Shown in pieces: positions 33,474 to 44,395 of a stretch of DNA of 64,000 nucleotides. Both the position numbers and the translations under genes were made by a program. Below the pieces are notes generated by a model. It worked only from the letters and a program-made list of their open reading frames with translations, did no database searches and was not told the origin of the DNA. The stretch's first letter is position 1. Each line of letters begins with the position of its first letter. This DNA is from Salvia splendens (taxonomy: Eukaryota > Streptophyta > Magnoliopsida > Lamiales > Lamiaceae). The DNA lies in the NCBI RefSeq assembly GCF_004379255.2, contig NC_056035.1, positions 21,390,502 through 21,454,501 on the forward strand, given 5' to 3'.

Positions 33474-35159
33474 CTCCGTTCGTTCCATGTTAATAGAGGC
33501 GTTTCAAATAGTTAAAGTGGAGAAAAAAATAAATAGTTAAATAATAATAACCATATATCCATTAATTTTAGAAAAAAGTAATACTAATTGATAAGGCTCA
33601 TTTCATGCATCTATTTTACGTATGAATTCTGTGATTTCTAAGGTGCTAACATGCATTTATAAGTCTAGGTGCGTGAAAAATCTGCCAAACCCAGGAATGA
33701 AAGACGATTACCAGGGCAGAGAGAATAGAGAAGAAAAGTGAAGAAAAGGAGCGAATTCCGCGAGGGTACAATCGTCAAATCAAGATGACCGTTTCCCTAG
33801 GGATTTGAGCCACGCCTATAAATACCAGGAAGCTTATAAAGAAAAAAGGGGAGGACACGAAATTAGAGAATTTTTCTTAGTATTTTCTGGCTCACTCTTC
33901 ACACACTCACTCGCGCACTTGGTTCCATGGAGATTTGGGGTAGTTAGTGGTGATTTGTTTTTGTTCAGCTGAAGGTGTAACACCACTCCGAGAAGGTGAA
34001 GAAAAAATTAACTTTCTGCACGTACTCTTTCCTCGCCGATTTTCTTGCTGGAAATTCGGCGATTGTTTTGTGACTCATTTCAGTTTATGTTTAATCTAGT
34101 TTGAATTTCTGTTTTCCTTTGATTCTGTCGTTTACTGTTCTGATTTCTGCTTTGGGTGCTTTTCGCAATTGTTTTGTTGATCGGATCTGAGATTGGTGTT
34201 GATCGGAGATGGATTTCCGAATTGAGGTTGAATCGGAGTTGGGATGATGTTGAGAATGGTGGATCTAATTTGTTTGGTGTTGATTCTGGTAGATCTAGCT
34301 TAGATTTTTGTTAATCGTTCGAATCTGGAATACGTGTGTTCGGATCTTCATGGAAAACTCTGTTACCGCTTGTTTACTTAGTCTAGTAGTTAAGATCTGA
34401 TAGCTTTCAGTTTAATTGAAGTGTTCGGCGTTTGATTTGAGATATGCTCTGTTTTTTCATGTCTTCTCTGTTCATTCAGTGCTCGTTTGTTGGAGAAGAT
34501 GAAGTCGATCGGTAGTTGTAATCGTACTGCTTTAGTTTGTTAATCGCAACTTTCAGTCAGTAGCTAATTTGAGTAATCTGTTTTGCTGTTTACTTTTGCT
34601 TGCCTTGTGTTTGGTTTATTTAGGAAACTCTTTTACTTGACCCAGGAATTTTGCGAATACTCTCAAATTACTGTTTGATACAAATCATGCATGCATTTAT
34701 GTTTTACGTACTTTAAATTCTCTAGATCTGGTAGTTAGCATAGACTAGATTTTATTTCCCAGGCCTAGTTGTTTAAAACTCGACCCTCATGTTGCGTGGC
34801 AGCAGCCAAACCCCTCCAAAAGTTCTCTCTATGCATTCCAACCCTTTCGTCCTAGTGGATTCGATCCCGACTTCCCTATACTAACCAATAGTGTAGAGAG
34901 TTGAGGTTTTGAGGCAAGGTTGTTACAACAACGTTTGTATTCTGAAGGTTCACGATCTCCTAGACCCTGTGCTCTAGTGAATCCTTTGGACCTAAGAATT
35001 AGGCACACACACAGCGTAACGAAAACCTGTCGCTTCACTAATAAATAGTTAAAGTGGAGAAAAAGTAAAGTAAGAATGAATAATGTAGAGAAGAATAATA
35101 TTATTTTTCCAAAATAAGTGTAGAAAATGAAACGATTTATTAAGGCGGAACGAAGAAAG
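33474..35159. mobile_element. Stowaway-type MITE split by a solo LTR
   Basis: Left end CTCCGTTCGTTCCATGTTAA, right end TTAAGGCGGAACGAAGAAAG, inverted repeats flanked by TA (33472-33473 and 35160-35161). The solo LTR at 33589-35037 divides it; the MITE itself is roughly 230 bp. Confidence 0.8.
33589..35037 (+). mobile_element. Solo LTR, probably Athila-type gypsy (TSD CTAAT)
   Basis: 1449 bp, begins TGATAAGGCTCATTTCATGC and ends CTGTCGCTTCA, with perfect duplicates CTAAT at 33584-33588 and 35038-35042. A TATA box (CCTATAAATACC) lies near 33,816. The TGATAAGG start fits Athila LTRs, and an Athila body lies nearby at 35771, but no primer site follows this copy, so it is a solo LTR and not that element's 5' LTR. 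Confidence 0.85.
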
Positions 35160-35488
35160 TACATTATAGACATACAATTGAAAACTCACCAGAACTAGCT
35201 ATAGAGTGTCCCCTCACTTTTATTCTCAATCTATTTAAAGCTTACCATCGATATTAATAAAGTAAATTATAGAACATTGTCGGCTATTAGGATTTTCAAA
35301 TTTTCTATTAGGATTTCGTGTCAGGTACGGGTACTTGCAATGTCGGGTACAGAATACCCGACATTGGTATTAGGTTATCCTAATATATTGCGGGGCGGAT
35401 ATTGGGACAATAATTTTTGCTAAAATCAGGTACAAGTACCCAACTTATCAATGCGAGTACCAGCGGGTAACCCGTTTCGCCACCCCTA

Positions 35489-35628
35489 GAGAAGAATACT
35501 TATTTTATAGGCCCATAGTAGAAGCCCAGACAAGGCTTTTCAAATTTCTATTAACAAATATTTTGAAACTCAACTCGACCTGGTCGTGCTCCGTCGTGAC
35601 ACGTGTTCCCATTACTACTTAACTCTAA
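35489..35628 (+). promoter_or_regulatory. Short unique flank, possible displaced promoter of the Rossmann gene
   Basis: About 130 bp of non-repeat sequence between the hAT-like element and Harbinger B. It contains TATAGGCCCATAG and AGCCCAG. GGCCCA is the site II-type element common in plant housekeeping promoters. If Harbinger B is removed (TAA to TAA), this joins the leader of the exon at 55944. Promoter function is inferred. Confidence 0.35.
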
Positions 35629-35782
35629 GAGCATCCGCAATGGTGGATTTCCCGACGTACGTCCGACCAGAGTGCCGGGTGTCCGCGCGGGACGTCCGCC
35701 ATTAAACGTGAGAGAGGCGGATGTGGACGTCCGCTGCGGACACGGGAGAAACTCATTTGGTTGGAGGGACGCTCAGGCTAGT

Positions 35783-37500
35783 TGGCAGATCAAGAGAACG
35801 GTCTCCCCTGTTACCACCCGATCTGGGTTGACAACAGGAGATCTAGTCCAGCTGAGTTCGGAAAGTGAAGACGACCTAGTCCCACCCATCAAGGAGGAAG
35901 TTGAGTCAGCTACAAACTCAGAAGAAGGAACCGTCAGAATGGCGGCTGAACCAGACAATGATCCAGAGATCGGTTCGCTCAATGCTCAGTTGAACGGCGA
36001 GCCGGCACAAGCAATAGTAATCACCCAAGCTCAGAGATTGATAGACATCAAGACCAATGTACTGGCTGTCATGCCACACTTCTATGGCCGCAAGATAGAA
36101 TGTCCCTACGAGTTTCTACATGAGTTTTGCAAGCTCTGCAGCATCCAGAAGAGGCCACCTAACTCGACCGAGGAAGAGTATAGGCTGCGTGCTCTACCTT
36201 TTGCACTGAAGGGAGAGGCGAATACATGGCTACTGAGGCTGCCGGCAAATTCTATAAGCTCGTGGGTAGATTTCAGGTTACTGTTCTTGGATTACTTATT
36301 TCCATCAAACAAGACGAATGCAATCAAGAAGAAGATTCTGGCATGCTGACAAGATTATGATGAGGCGTTGAGTCAGTATTGGTCGCGATTCACGGGTTTG
36401 CTCGATTCATGCCCTAATAACCGAATGTGCGAAGCAGAGGTCTACAACATCTTTTATTAAGGGGAAAATCCGGAGTCCAAGGATTTATTAAACTCCTCGA
36501 GCGGGAAATTTTACCTAGAAACGAGTAAGTGAAGCCCGAGAGATTTTGGGCAGGCTAATTGATTCCAAGAAGGCGTACGACTCTCCTCGTACCATCTTGA
36601 AGTGGGGAAGTGTAGAGGCAGTGAACGTGCAAAGTGAAGACCGGATAAATGTGAGAATAGATAAGATGGAGAAAGCAATTCTGATTGCCTTAGGGAAGAA
36701 CAATTCCCCAGACCCAGGAGAAAAGACCAAGCAACTGCCAGGTCCAGAGGAAGTGTACCAATGCTATGGTCAGCAGAATGAGGGAGATGGCCAAGCTCAA
36801 GCAAATGCAATGGGAAGCTGGAACCCTAACGGAAGTTGGAACCCAGGCAAGCAAAGGGATGCTCCCTGGAGGGACCACCCGAATTTCAGATGGTCTGACA
36901 ATGATCCGAATCTGCCGCCGCCGCAACAAAGCAACAACTATTCAAACCCTCAGGAGCAACAACCGAATTGGGTAAACAGAAATCAGGAGGGGAACATTTG
37001 GGGCAATCGGCAGTAGAATGACCAACCCAACTGGGCAAACATGAATCAGAACAATCCAGCCAGTTCTTATGTGCCACCACACCAGAGGAATTATCAAGGC
37101 AACAATCAAAACTCTCAGCCCAACCATCAAAATCAACAAGGGCAGAATCTGCAGTATCACAACACAGGAGGTCCAGGTAATTTCAGGCCGAATCAGGGAC
37201 ATGGTCCAAACCATCCCCAAGGCCCGAACACCAGCCAGCCGAGTACCAGATAGTCGAAGAGCATTGATGAATTGGTGAGTGATCTAGTGAACTCGCAACA
37301 GCACATTCAGAACAACATGCAGTCCAACAATGACGTGGTGCATAAGCTTCAAGATGCGCAGAATGAGCAGAAGGCGGCCATGGACATGTTAGCGATACAG
37401 CTCTCTCAGATCACGACTTCTTTGAGTGAGATGCGCGGGAACGAAGGAAGAATTCTGCCTCGGTTAAACCACCAGATAGGGCAAATATTAGCCAGATAAC
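35783..37500 (+). pseudogene. Athila gag, frameshifted
   Basis: Retrotransposon Gag. The recognisable part starts TRSGLTTGDLVQLSSESEDD and includes PHFYGRKIECPYEFLHEFCK, EEYRLRALPFALKGEANTWL and WVDFRLLFLDYLFP, the conserved Retrotrans_gag core (residues about 150-245 of the first open stretch). TGA at 36347 ends it; related sequence continues with several stops and changes of frame (QDYDEALSQYWSRFTGLLDS; later a Gln/Asn-rich stretch with NWVNRNQEGN). The open frame that starts at 35603 fuses Harbinger terminal sequence to gag by chance, so that upstream start is not real. Confidence 0.8.
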
Positions 37501-37983
37501 CTTGAGATCGGGGCGAGGATATGATGGGCCAAGTGTGAAGAAAGATGGAGAGTCCATTCTCACTCCATTGGAAAAGGAAACTGGAACAGGGGAAACTGAA
37601 ACAGGGGAGGTCGGAACATGGAATGCCAACCAGAGTACAGACAGTGAGAAAGCAATACCCCGGACAGCTGACCAACATCCCCCAGGTCCAGGAGTTGAGG
37701 TGGAGATAGAAGAAATCAGCAGAGAAACTGGAGAAACTTCCAAGGAAAACATTAGCAACAGTGAGAGGCCCTTCCCCCACAGAGGTGAACCTAGGAAGAA
37801 GAAGGAAGTTCCAGCGGACTTCATGGAAATTTTTGGGAAGCTGGAAATTAACCTACCGTTTCTTCAGGCTCTAAGCTGCCCATCTTCAGTAAGTTTATCA
37901 AGGAATTCATCGCTAGGAAGACCAAACCCAGCGGGAAGATTGTGATTGGAGAAACTGTGGCAGCCGTGATCTAGAAGAGAAGA

Positions 37984-38490
37984 ATGCCTTCCAAGCGTAC
38001 TGACCCAGGTATGGTCACTCTCCCTATCTCGATTGGGAACATTAATGTTGAGCATGCCAAGTGTGACTTAGGTGCTTCGATAAATGTTTTACCACTTTCG
38101 CTTTGTAAGAAATTGGAGAGAGTAAGGATGGTGGAAACAAAGGTGGTAAATCAGTTAGCTGATAGATCATGCATCAGTCCTGAGGGCGTTTTAGAAAATG
38201 TAATCGTTAAGGTGCATGATTTTCTGTATCCTTCTGATTTCCATGTAATTAAGATGAGTGAGTACCAGTCTGCTGAGTCTAGCGGAGTGCTTTTAGGAAG
38301 ACCGTTTTTACGCACCGCTAAGAAAATCATTGATGTGTTTGATGGAACCATTTGTCTAGATTATCATGGAGAGAAGTTTACTTTTAACATTGATGAGGCT
38401 ATGAAAAAGCCATTGGATATAGAGAATATGCATGTTGTGGATGTAATTAACCCCATGGTCCAAGAATTTCTTGAGACAGAGTTGATGTAG
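37984..38490 (+). pseudogene. Athila protease domain
   Basis: Aspartic protease of the Athila type: KCDLGASINVLPLSLCKKL carries the Asp-Leu-Gly-Ala active-site version seen in this lineage, followed by VLLGRPFLRTAKKIIDVFDG. The frame is open for 168 codons and ends at TAG 38488-38490, beyond which the same frame continues into the pre-RT linker. The region 37502-37945 before it is the acidic, Gln/Glu-rich end of gag in another frame. Confidence 0.8.
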
Positions 38491-38496
38491 GAACAG

Positions 38497-40385
38497 GTGG
38501 AAAATTCAGAGTTGAGTGACTCCATCGGTAAGGAGGTGGCCAGTTTGTGTGAGGCAGTCAACACACTGGGAATGACTGATGAAGAATTAGCAGAAGCAAT
38601 TCCGGAGTTTTGTGAAAGTCCAGATTTTGCCAGGTCTAAGGAATTAGCTTGTGTCGCTAGTGGGGAACATTTACCAGCACCTGAAGGATTAATAATCAGA
38701 GAGCAAAAGAAGAATCCATTACCCCAGGAGATAATTGCAGCAAAGAAGGAACTGAAGACATTACCCCCAAGCCTCAGATATGCCTATTTGGAAGAGAATG
38801 AGATGTTCCCAGTGATTGTCAACAGTAACCTAACCAGAGAACAGGAAGAAGAGTTGCTGGAAGTCCTCAGGAAGAATAAGACCGCTATAGGATGGACTCT
38901 ATCAGACCTGGTGGGGATCAGTCCTGATCTCTGCATGCACCATATCCGCCTAGAGGATGGAGCCAAACCTCACAGAGACCCACAGAGGAAGCTGAATCCG
39001 AATATGAGAGAAGAGGTTCTTAAAGAAGTACTCAAGCTGCTATAGTTGGGTATCATATATTCTATTCCAGATAGCAAGTGGGTAAGCCCGGTCCATATGG
39101 TACCTAAGAAGTCAGGCATCCAAGTGGTTACAAATGAGAAGAATGAGTTGGTGCCCACGAGATTAGTAATCGGGTGGCGGATGTGTATATATTACCGGAA
39201 ACTAAATGAGGCTACGCTGAAGGACCATTTTCCGTTACGATTCATAGATCAGATGCTGGAAAGATTGGCAGGCAAGAAGTTTTTCTGTTTTCTGGACGGA
39301 TACAGTGGATACTTCCAAATTTACGTTGATCCGGAAGATCAGGAGAAAACAACATTCACATGCCCGTTTGGGACGTATGCATATAGGAGGATGCCCTTTG
39401 GATTGTGCAATGCGCCAGGCACTTTTCAGATGTGCTTGATGAGTATTTTCTCAGACCTGTTGGGGGAATGTATAGAGATTTTTATGGATGACTTCACAGT
39501 CTACGGGATTCTTTCGAATCTTGCCTAGCCAATTTGGATCGAGTGTTACAGAGGTGCAGAGAGAAGAATCTGGTACTAAATTTTGAAAAGTGCTACTTCA
39601 TGGTACAAGAGGGAATTGTTCTGGGGCACGTGGTCTCGGAAAAAGGTATTCAGGTGGATAAGGCGAAGGTAGACGTGATCTCAAAGCTTCCGTATCTTAC
39701 GAATCAGAAAGAGATAAGGGGATTTTTGGGTCATGCTGGATTCTACCGGAGGTTCATTAAGGACTTTGCAAAAATCGCACAACCACTTACCCGCCTCCTG
39801 CAGAATGACGTAGACTTCAACTTTGACGTGGCATGTCATGGGGCCTTCCAACTTCTGAAAGCAAGACTTGTATCAGCCCCTGTCATTAGAGCTCCAGATT
39901 GGAATTACCCTTTCGAGGTAATGTGTGACGCCAGCGATTACGCGGTCGGAGCAGTTTTAGGTCAAAGAATTGAAGGGAAAAGCTACGTGATTTTCTATGC
40001 GTCCAAGACCTTGAACCAGGCCCAGAAGAATTACGACACCACGAAGAAAGAGATGCTAGTTGTTGTGTATTCCTTTGAGAAATTCCGACCATATTTGTTT
40101 GGGTCAAGGGTAATCGTGTTTACTGATCATGCAGCGTTAAAATATCTATTGGCAAAGAAGGAGTCTAAACCACGATTGATCCGATGGGTGTTGTTACTTC
40201 AAGAATTCGATTGGGAAGTTAAGGATAAGAAGGGTACGGAGAACAAGGTGGCTGATCATCTCAGCAGAATTTTTCAGGAAGAAGTTGAAGAGGAAGCTGA
40301 AGAGGAAAGAGAAGGGAAAGAAGAGAAAGTTGTAGAACCAGAGGATGAGGAAACTTCAGTAGGAAAGCAAGAAATGCAGAGATAG
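38497..40385 (+). pseudogene. Athila reverse transcriptase and RNase H
   Basis: RNA-dependent DNA polymerase plus RNase H. The 38497-39045 linker (RYAYLEENEMFPVIVNSNLT, GWTLSDLVGISPDLCMHHI) ends at TAG 39043 and continues in frame through RT: PVHMVPKKSG, KLNEATLKDHFPLRFIDQML, CFLDGYSGYFQI and the polymerase motif FMDD ([10 protein letters not shown]). A one-base frameshift near 39,509 moves the reading to the frame starting at 39534, with [19 protein letters not shown] and RNase H ([38 protein letters not shown]). After RNase H the frame becomes Glu-rich and stops at 40383 with no integrase zinc finger or DDE region. Not functional as it stands. Confidence 0.88.
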
Positions 40386-40429
40386 AAATAGGTGGAGGAA
40401 GTGATAGAGACCACGGGGGGCCACACACG

Positions 40430-41886
40430 TTGAGATCTGACCCCAAGGCGAGCGAGCCCATCAAAGTTCCTTTCGCTCATGATACTGAAGAGGAAGTAGA
40501 GGAGAATGTAGATGCCGAGGAAGAAGGTTCGGAGGAGGGTAATGCTGAGGAACCCGTGTATTTGCCGGAAGAGGTGGTAGTCACAAAGAAACTTCGGGGA
40601 GAGATGGCCTATTTTGGCGACCCTAAGAAGGCCAAGACGTATGCAGAACGCGGAACGAAGGGGAAGCAAGCTAAGTTAGGGAAGAGCTATCACCCTGAAT
40701 CCTTATAAGAGATCGAGTCAAAGGAAGAGTTCCTTTCTTACATCAACGCAATTGGGTTTGAATGGCTGCTGAGCCATAGCATTGTGGAGGTGCCAGTTGC
40801 CCTTGCTAAGGAGTTCTTCACATCGTTCAAGCTCAAATCTACCACAGACATCGACACTGATTCGATCTCATTTTGCCTGTTCAATGTTGACACTACAATG
40901 AACATCAGGGAGTGGTCCTTGAGGATAGGATTACTGACCACGGAGGAAGATATTAAAGGAGGTTGGGATGACAGACAGACTGGTAACCCTAGGCTAATCC
41001 CAGGATTTGACACGCAACAGGCGTGGGAGCTCATCACGCACAAATGTGGGGGGCGTTTCAAAACCAGCATATCACAGGGAGTCCACATCACCAACCACCT
41101 CCTTCGCTTTGCCCATATATTCGTTGGCTACAATCTGATGGGGCAAGTCAGCTCCACCTTGACAACACCAGAGCTTTACTTTACCTGGTGTATGTTAAAG
41201 GGGGTGAAAGTCCACCTCGGCTACTGGTTAGCCCAAGCGTGCCATTTGATGACTACTCACACGTCCCACCACCTCTAAACTTGCGATCTCCTTGGAGTTT
41301 ATCTACAGCGTAATATCACGATGACGATCTCGAGGTCGGTGTTGTCTCTGGAAATGTACGATCCCCCAGAGCAATTTAATCTGGACTTCTTTTTCAATAA
41401 GGGGCTCTTGTACACAAAAGACGGCGTAGTCTATTTCTATGAGTTGGAGGGAGTCCGGGCAGACATTCAGGATATCAAGACTGAGATATCCTCGTAGGAT
41501 TGAAGGAGCCGCTAGGGGTGCACACAGATAAGATGACCGAAGCTCTGACCTTGATGATGAAGATAGTCAACTTCGTAGATCAGAGAACCGATCGACCTCC
41601 ACAAGGCTTGCCCCATGGAACTACTCCCCAGAAATCCACTCCGACTGCCCCAGTGACTATGCCGGTAAAGAGGAAGGAGCCCGCCCCATCAACTGCCAGT
41701 GAGCTCATCGTCCCATCAGCTAAGAAAAAGAAAGAAAGAGAGGAAGTCATCACCACCACGACTGCTTTTGCAAGTAAGGAGATCCCGAGTCCACCCCAGC
41801 CCAAGGCTAGGAAGGATACTGCAACACCACCACCAAGAGGAGCACTCCAGAAACCTGGTCCCCGCAGGGGCCAGGGACAGAATTAG
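40430..41886 (+). pseudogene. Athila ORF1 / 'putative plant transposon protein'-like region
   Basis: Frames 40430-40708 and 40784-41278 (same frame, stop TAA at 40706) read EEVVVTKKLRGEMAYFGDPK, then EFLSYINAIGFEWLLSHSIVEVP, VALAKEFFTSF, FNVDTTMNIREWSLRIGLLT and GVHITNHLLRFAHIFVGYNL. This resembles the Arabidopsis Athila ORF1 / plant transposon protein family found beside or after pol in Athila elements; its role is unknown. A frame change and stops precede a Lys/Pro-rich tail (41500-41886, with PVKRKEPAPSTASELIVPSA). It lies where integrase and the env-like region would be. Confidence 0.65.
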
Positions 41887-41994
41887 TCAAACACCCCCCA
41901 GAGTAACCATGTAATTTTTAGTTTTGTTGTCAGTTCTTTTATGTTTTTCAGCTTTAGTTTTTTTAGTAAGCATGCTAGGTTGTTGTTTCTATGC

Positions 41995-42193
41995 CTTCTC
42001 CTACTTAGGCCATGGCTTGGCCTATGTGTGAGAAGTTTGTATGCCCAGTATGTTGTGTTTCTTGTGTTTTTCTTGCTCCTCTTCTTACACTTAGCCCATT
42101 ACTTGGCCTAAGTGTGAGAAGATTGCTTTGTTTATGTTCGGTGTGTTTTTGCCTTCTTACACTTAGCCCAATTCTTGGTCTAAGTGTGAGAAG
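41995..42193 (+). repeat. Three successive inverted repeats (hairpins) near the Athila 3' end
   Basis: Units at 41995-42035, 42084-42121 and 42156-42193 each have the form CTTACACTTAGCCCA, a short loop, then TTGGCCTAAGTGTGAGAAG, giving 15-bp-class stems. They are spaced 70-90 bp apart and lie 90-300 bp before the polypurine tract. Confidence 0.8.
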
Positions 42194-43500
42194 TGTGTGT
42201 CTTGTTGTTTTTCTATTTTTCTCTTTTGTCGCCACTAACTGGCCTACTTTCCACTTCATGAGGATTGCTTGGGGACAAGCATAACGAAGTGGGAGGGGGG
42301 AAGCAGTTAGTGCAGTCAGTGTCTTGTACATATTCTGTTAGATCTAAGAGTTGTTAGTTTTTTTTCGGTTCTGTGTTTTGCATAACTGGTATAATAGATA
42401 GCAAAAGCCCCTTAGGAAGAGTAATTGAAGAGGAAATACATGCTGATTTGTGAATCCTTCTTTCTTAATATATCTAAGTCAGTTGGAAGAAGTAAGGACG
42501 ATAGAAAATGTCTGAATTTAAGCTTACTGTGAAGCCCTCTTAAAAGTGAGTTATAAGCCTAGAGTAGAATACTTTCTACTAAACACTTAAAAAAGAGAGA
42601 GAGAGGTTGTTATTGATGCTAGAGGAGAAATGACATAGATAGTAAGGATAAAGGCAATAGGAATAACCATTTTAAGCTTTATTCTTTCAAACCAGCTGAA
42701 CCTGCCTCACTGGAAAGACACCCCTTAGTGAACTCTTTGGGCATGTACAAACTGAATCTATTTGTTATAACCTTTAGCCTTCAAGCCATGTGAACAAAGG
42801 GACAGGGATGGAGTAGCACGATGGTAGGGGTAAAAGACAGATTTAGTGGCAAAAAAAAAAGAAAAAAATGAAGGAAGTGTTAGAGGCAATAAACGGGCAA
42901 GGAAAGTTGTAACTTGACCCGAGAGAAAAATAAGTTAGAATATGGGCAGGAATAAAAGAGTTACATGTTACTAGGCTCAAGAAAAAAGAAAAAAAAAGAA
43001 AAATGGGCAGGAGTAGTTTTACCTGACCCAAAGGAAAAATAGATACAGGCAGAAAAAAATGTGGCCCAGTGAAAATAAAGTAGGGAAAATAAGGCTAATT
43101 AGCCAGGGGAACATCTCTATGAAGAAGGAGTGATAAAATCATATACGGGAGTTGTTGCTAAGCTTTGTCCCTGAGTTCACGTGTCTGTATCATGTGTTAC
43201 CTATACTGTTGAACTTAGATCCTTATGATTCTCACCGTTAAACACTGTGACCCCCTAGCCCCATTACAACCCAGTAAAAGACCTTAAGGAACTATTCTAT
43301 GGCATCAATCTTAAGGCATCAATGGTATGGCAGAATGAAGAGCGAATGATCATTACGTCCCTGGTGAGGGATGAGTGATCGTGTGAACCTAACAGAGGCA
43401 AAAAGGGAGGGGAAGAATCTGAGGCTGTAAAAACTTGGATAGACCTTAATCTTGTGGGGATGGCTGCTAGAAAAAAATATCAGTTTATGCGCTTCTGTGT

Positions 43501-44395
43501 TTTTCATCTTGACCCGCTATCCTTCAGGTATCGGGTATTCGCTACCCGACGATAATGGGAAACGGGGTGTGATCGGGTAGTGTGTTTTAGAGTTTTGCTG
43601 GTAGCAGGTATACCCACTACCCGCGCAGATATACCCAGATAATACCCGATACTATTATTAGTATTAGTCATATACCATCTTTTAATACTCCATTCGTTTC
43701 ATGTTAATAGAGGCGTTTCAAATAGTTAAAGTGGGGAAAAAAATAAATAGTTAAATAATAATAACCATATATGCATTCATTTTAGAAAAAGTAATACTAA
43801 TTGATAAGGCTCGTTTCATGCATCTAGTTTACGTATGAATTCTCTGATTTCTAAGGTGCTAACATGCATTTATAAGTCCAGGTGCGTGAAAAATCTGTCA
43901 AACCCAGGAATGAAAGACGATTACCAGGGCAGAGAGAATAGAGAAGAAAAGTGAAGAAAAGGAGCGAATTCTGCGAGGGTACAATCGTCAAATCAAGATG
44001 GCCGTTGCCCTAGGGATTTGAGCCACGCCTATAAATATCAGGAAGCTTACAAAGAAAAAAGGGGAGGACACGAAGTTAGAGAATTTTCCTTAGTATTTTT
44101 GGGCTCACTCTTCACACACTCACTCGCGCACTTGGTTCCATGGAGATTTGGGGTAGTTAGTGGTGATTTGTTTTTGTCCAGCTGAAGGTGTAACACCACT
44201 CCGAGAAGGAGTGAAGAAAAAATTAACTTTCTGCACATACTCTTTCCTCGTCGATTTCTTTGCCGGAAATTCGGTGATTGTTTTGTGACTCATTTCAGTT
44301 TATGTTTAATCTAGTTTGAATTTCTGTTTTCGTTTGATTCTGTCGTTTACTGCTCTGATTTCTGCTTTGGGTGCTTTTCGCAATTATTTATGTTG
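43501..44395. repeat. Duplicate of 33287-34179 (about 895 bp)
   Basis: The segment repeats, in the same order and orientation, part of the hAT-like element's left arm, the left part of the Stowaway MITE, the CTAAT target site, and the first 590 bp of the solo LTR (LTR start at 43803). It ends in GTTG where Tekay LTR C begins (44396). Divergence by eye is only a few percent. The shared insertion junctions show this is a copied genomic segment and not an independent LTR insertion. Confidence 0.85.

Larger units (their letters stand above)
33253..35488. mobile_element. hAT-like MITE enlarged by nested insertions
   Basis: Ends TAGGGTGGCAAAATGGGTA and, at the right, GTTTCGCCACCCCTA are inverted repeats. 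Eight-base flanks GACAAGAG (33245-33252) and GAGAAGAA (35489-35496) match at 6 of 8. The arms are rich in GGGTA/TACCC motifs (TATCGGGTATTCGCTACCCG), analogous to but different from the CCGAAC family. A Stowaway MITE, itself holding a solo LTR, lies inside; without the LTR the element is about 0.8 kb. Confidence 0.75.
35771..43500 (+). mobile_element. Athila-lineage Ty3/gypsy internal region, decayed
   Basis: Gag, protease, reverse transcriptase and RNase H of Athila type are followed directly by an Athila ORF1/'plant transposon protein'-like region; integrase is absent. The end holds GCTTGGGGACAAGC and the polypurine tract AAGTGGGAGGGGGGAAG (42287-42303), both usual for Athila. No LTR joins the 5' side: the element begins abruptly against Harbinger B sequence. 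42304-43500 is non-coding with A-rich reiterations (for example AAAAATGGGCAGGAGTAG and GTTTTACCTGACCC at 42,900-43,060). Confidence 0.85.

Noticed and set aside
35603..35782. N-terminal extension of Athila gag
   Set aside because: The first about 60 codons of the open frame lie in flank and Harbinger terminal sequence; fusion to gag is by chance.
43803..44395. 3' LTR of the Athila element
   Set aside because: It carries the same hAT/Stowaway left flank as 33287-33588, so it is a duplicated segment.
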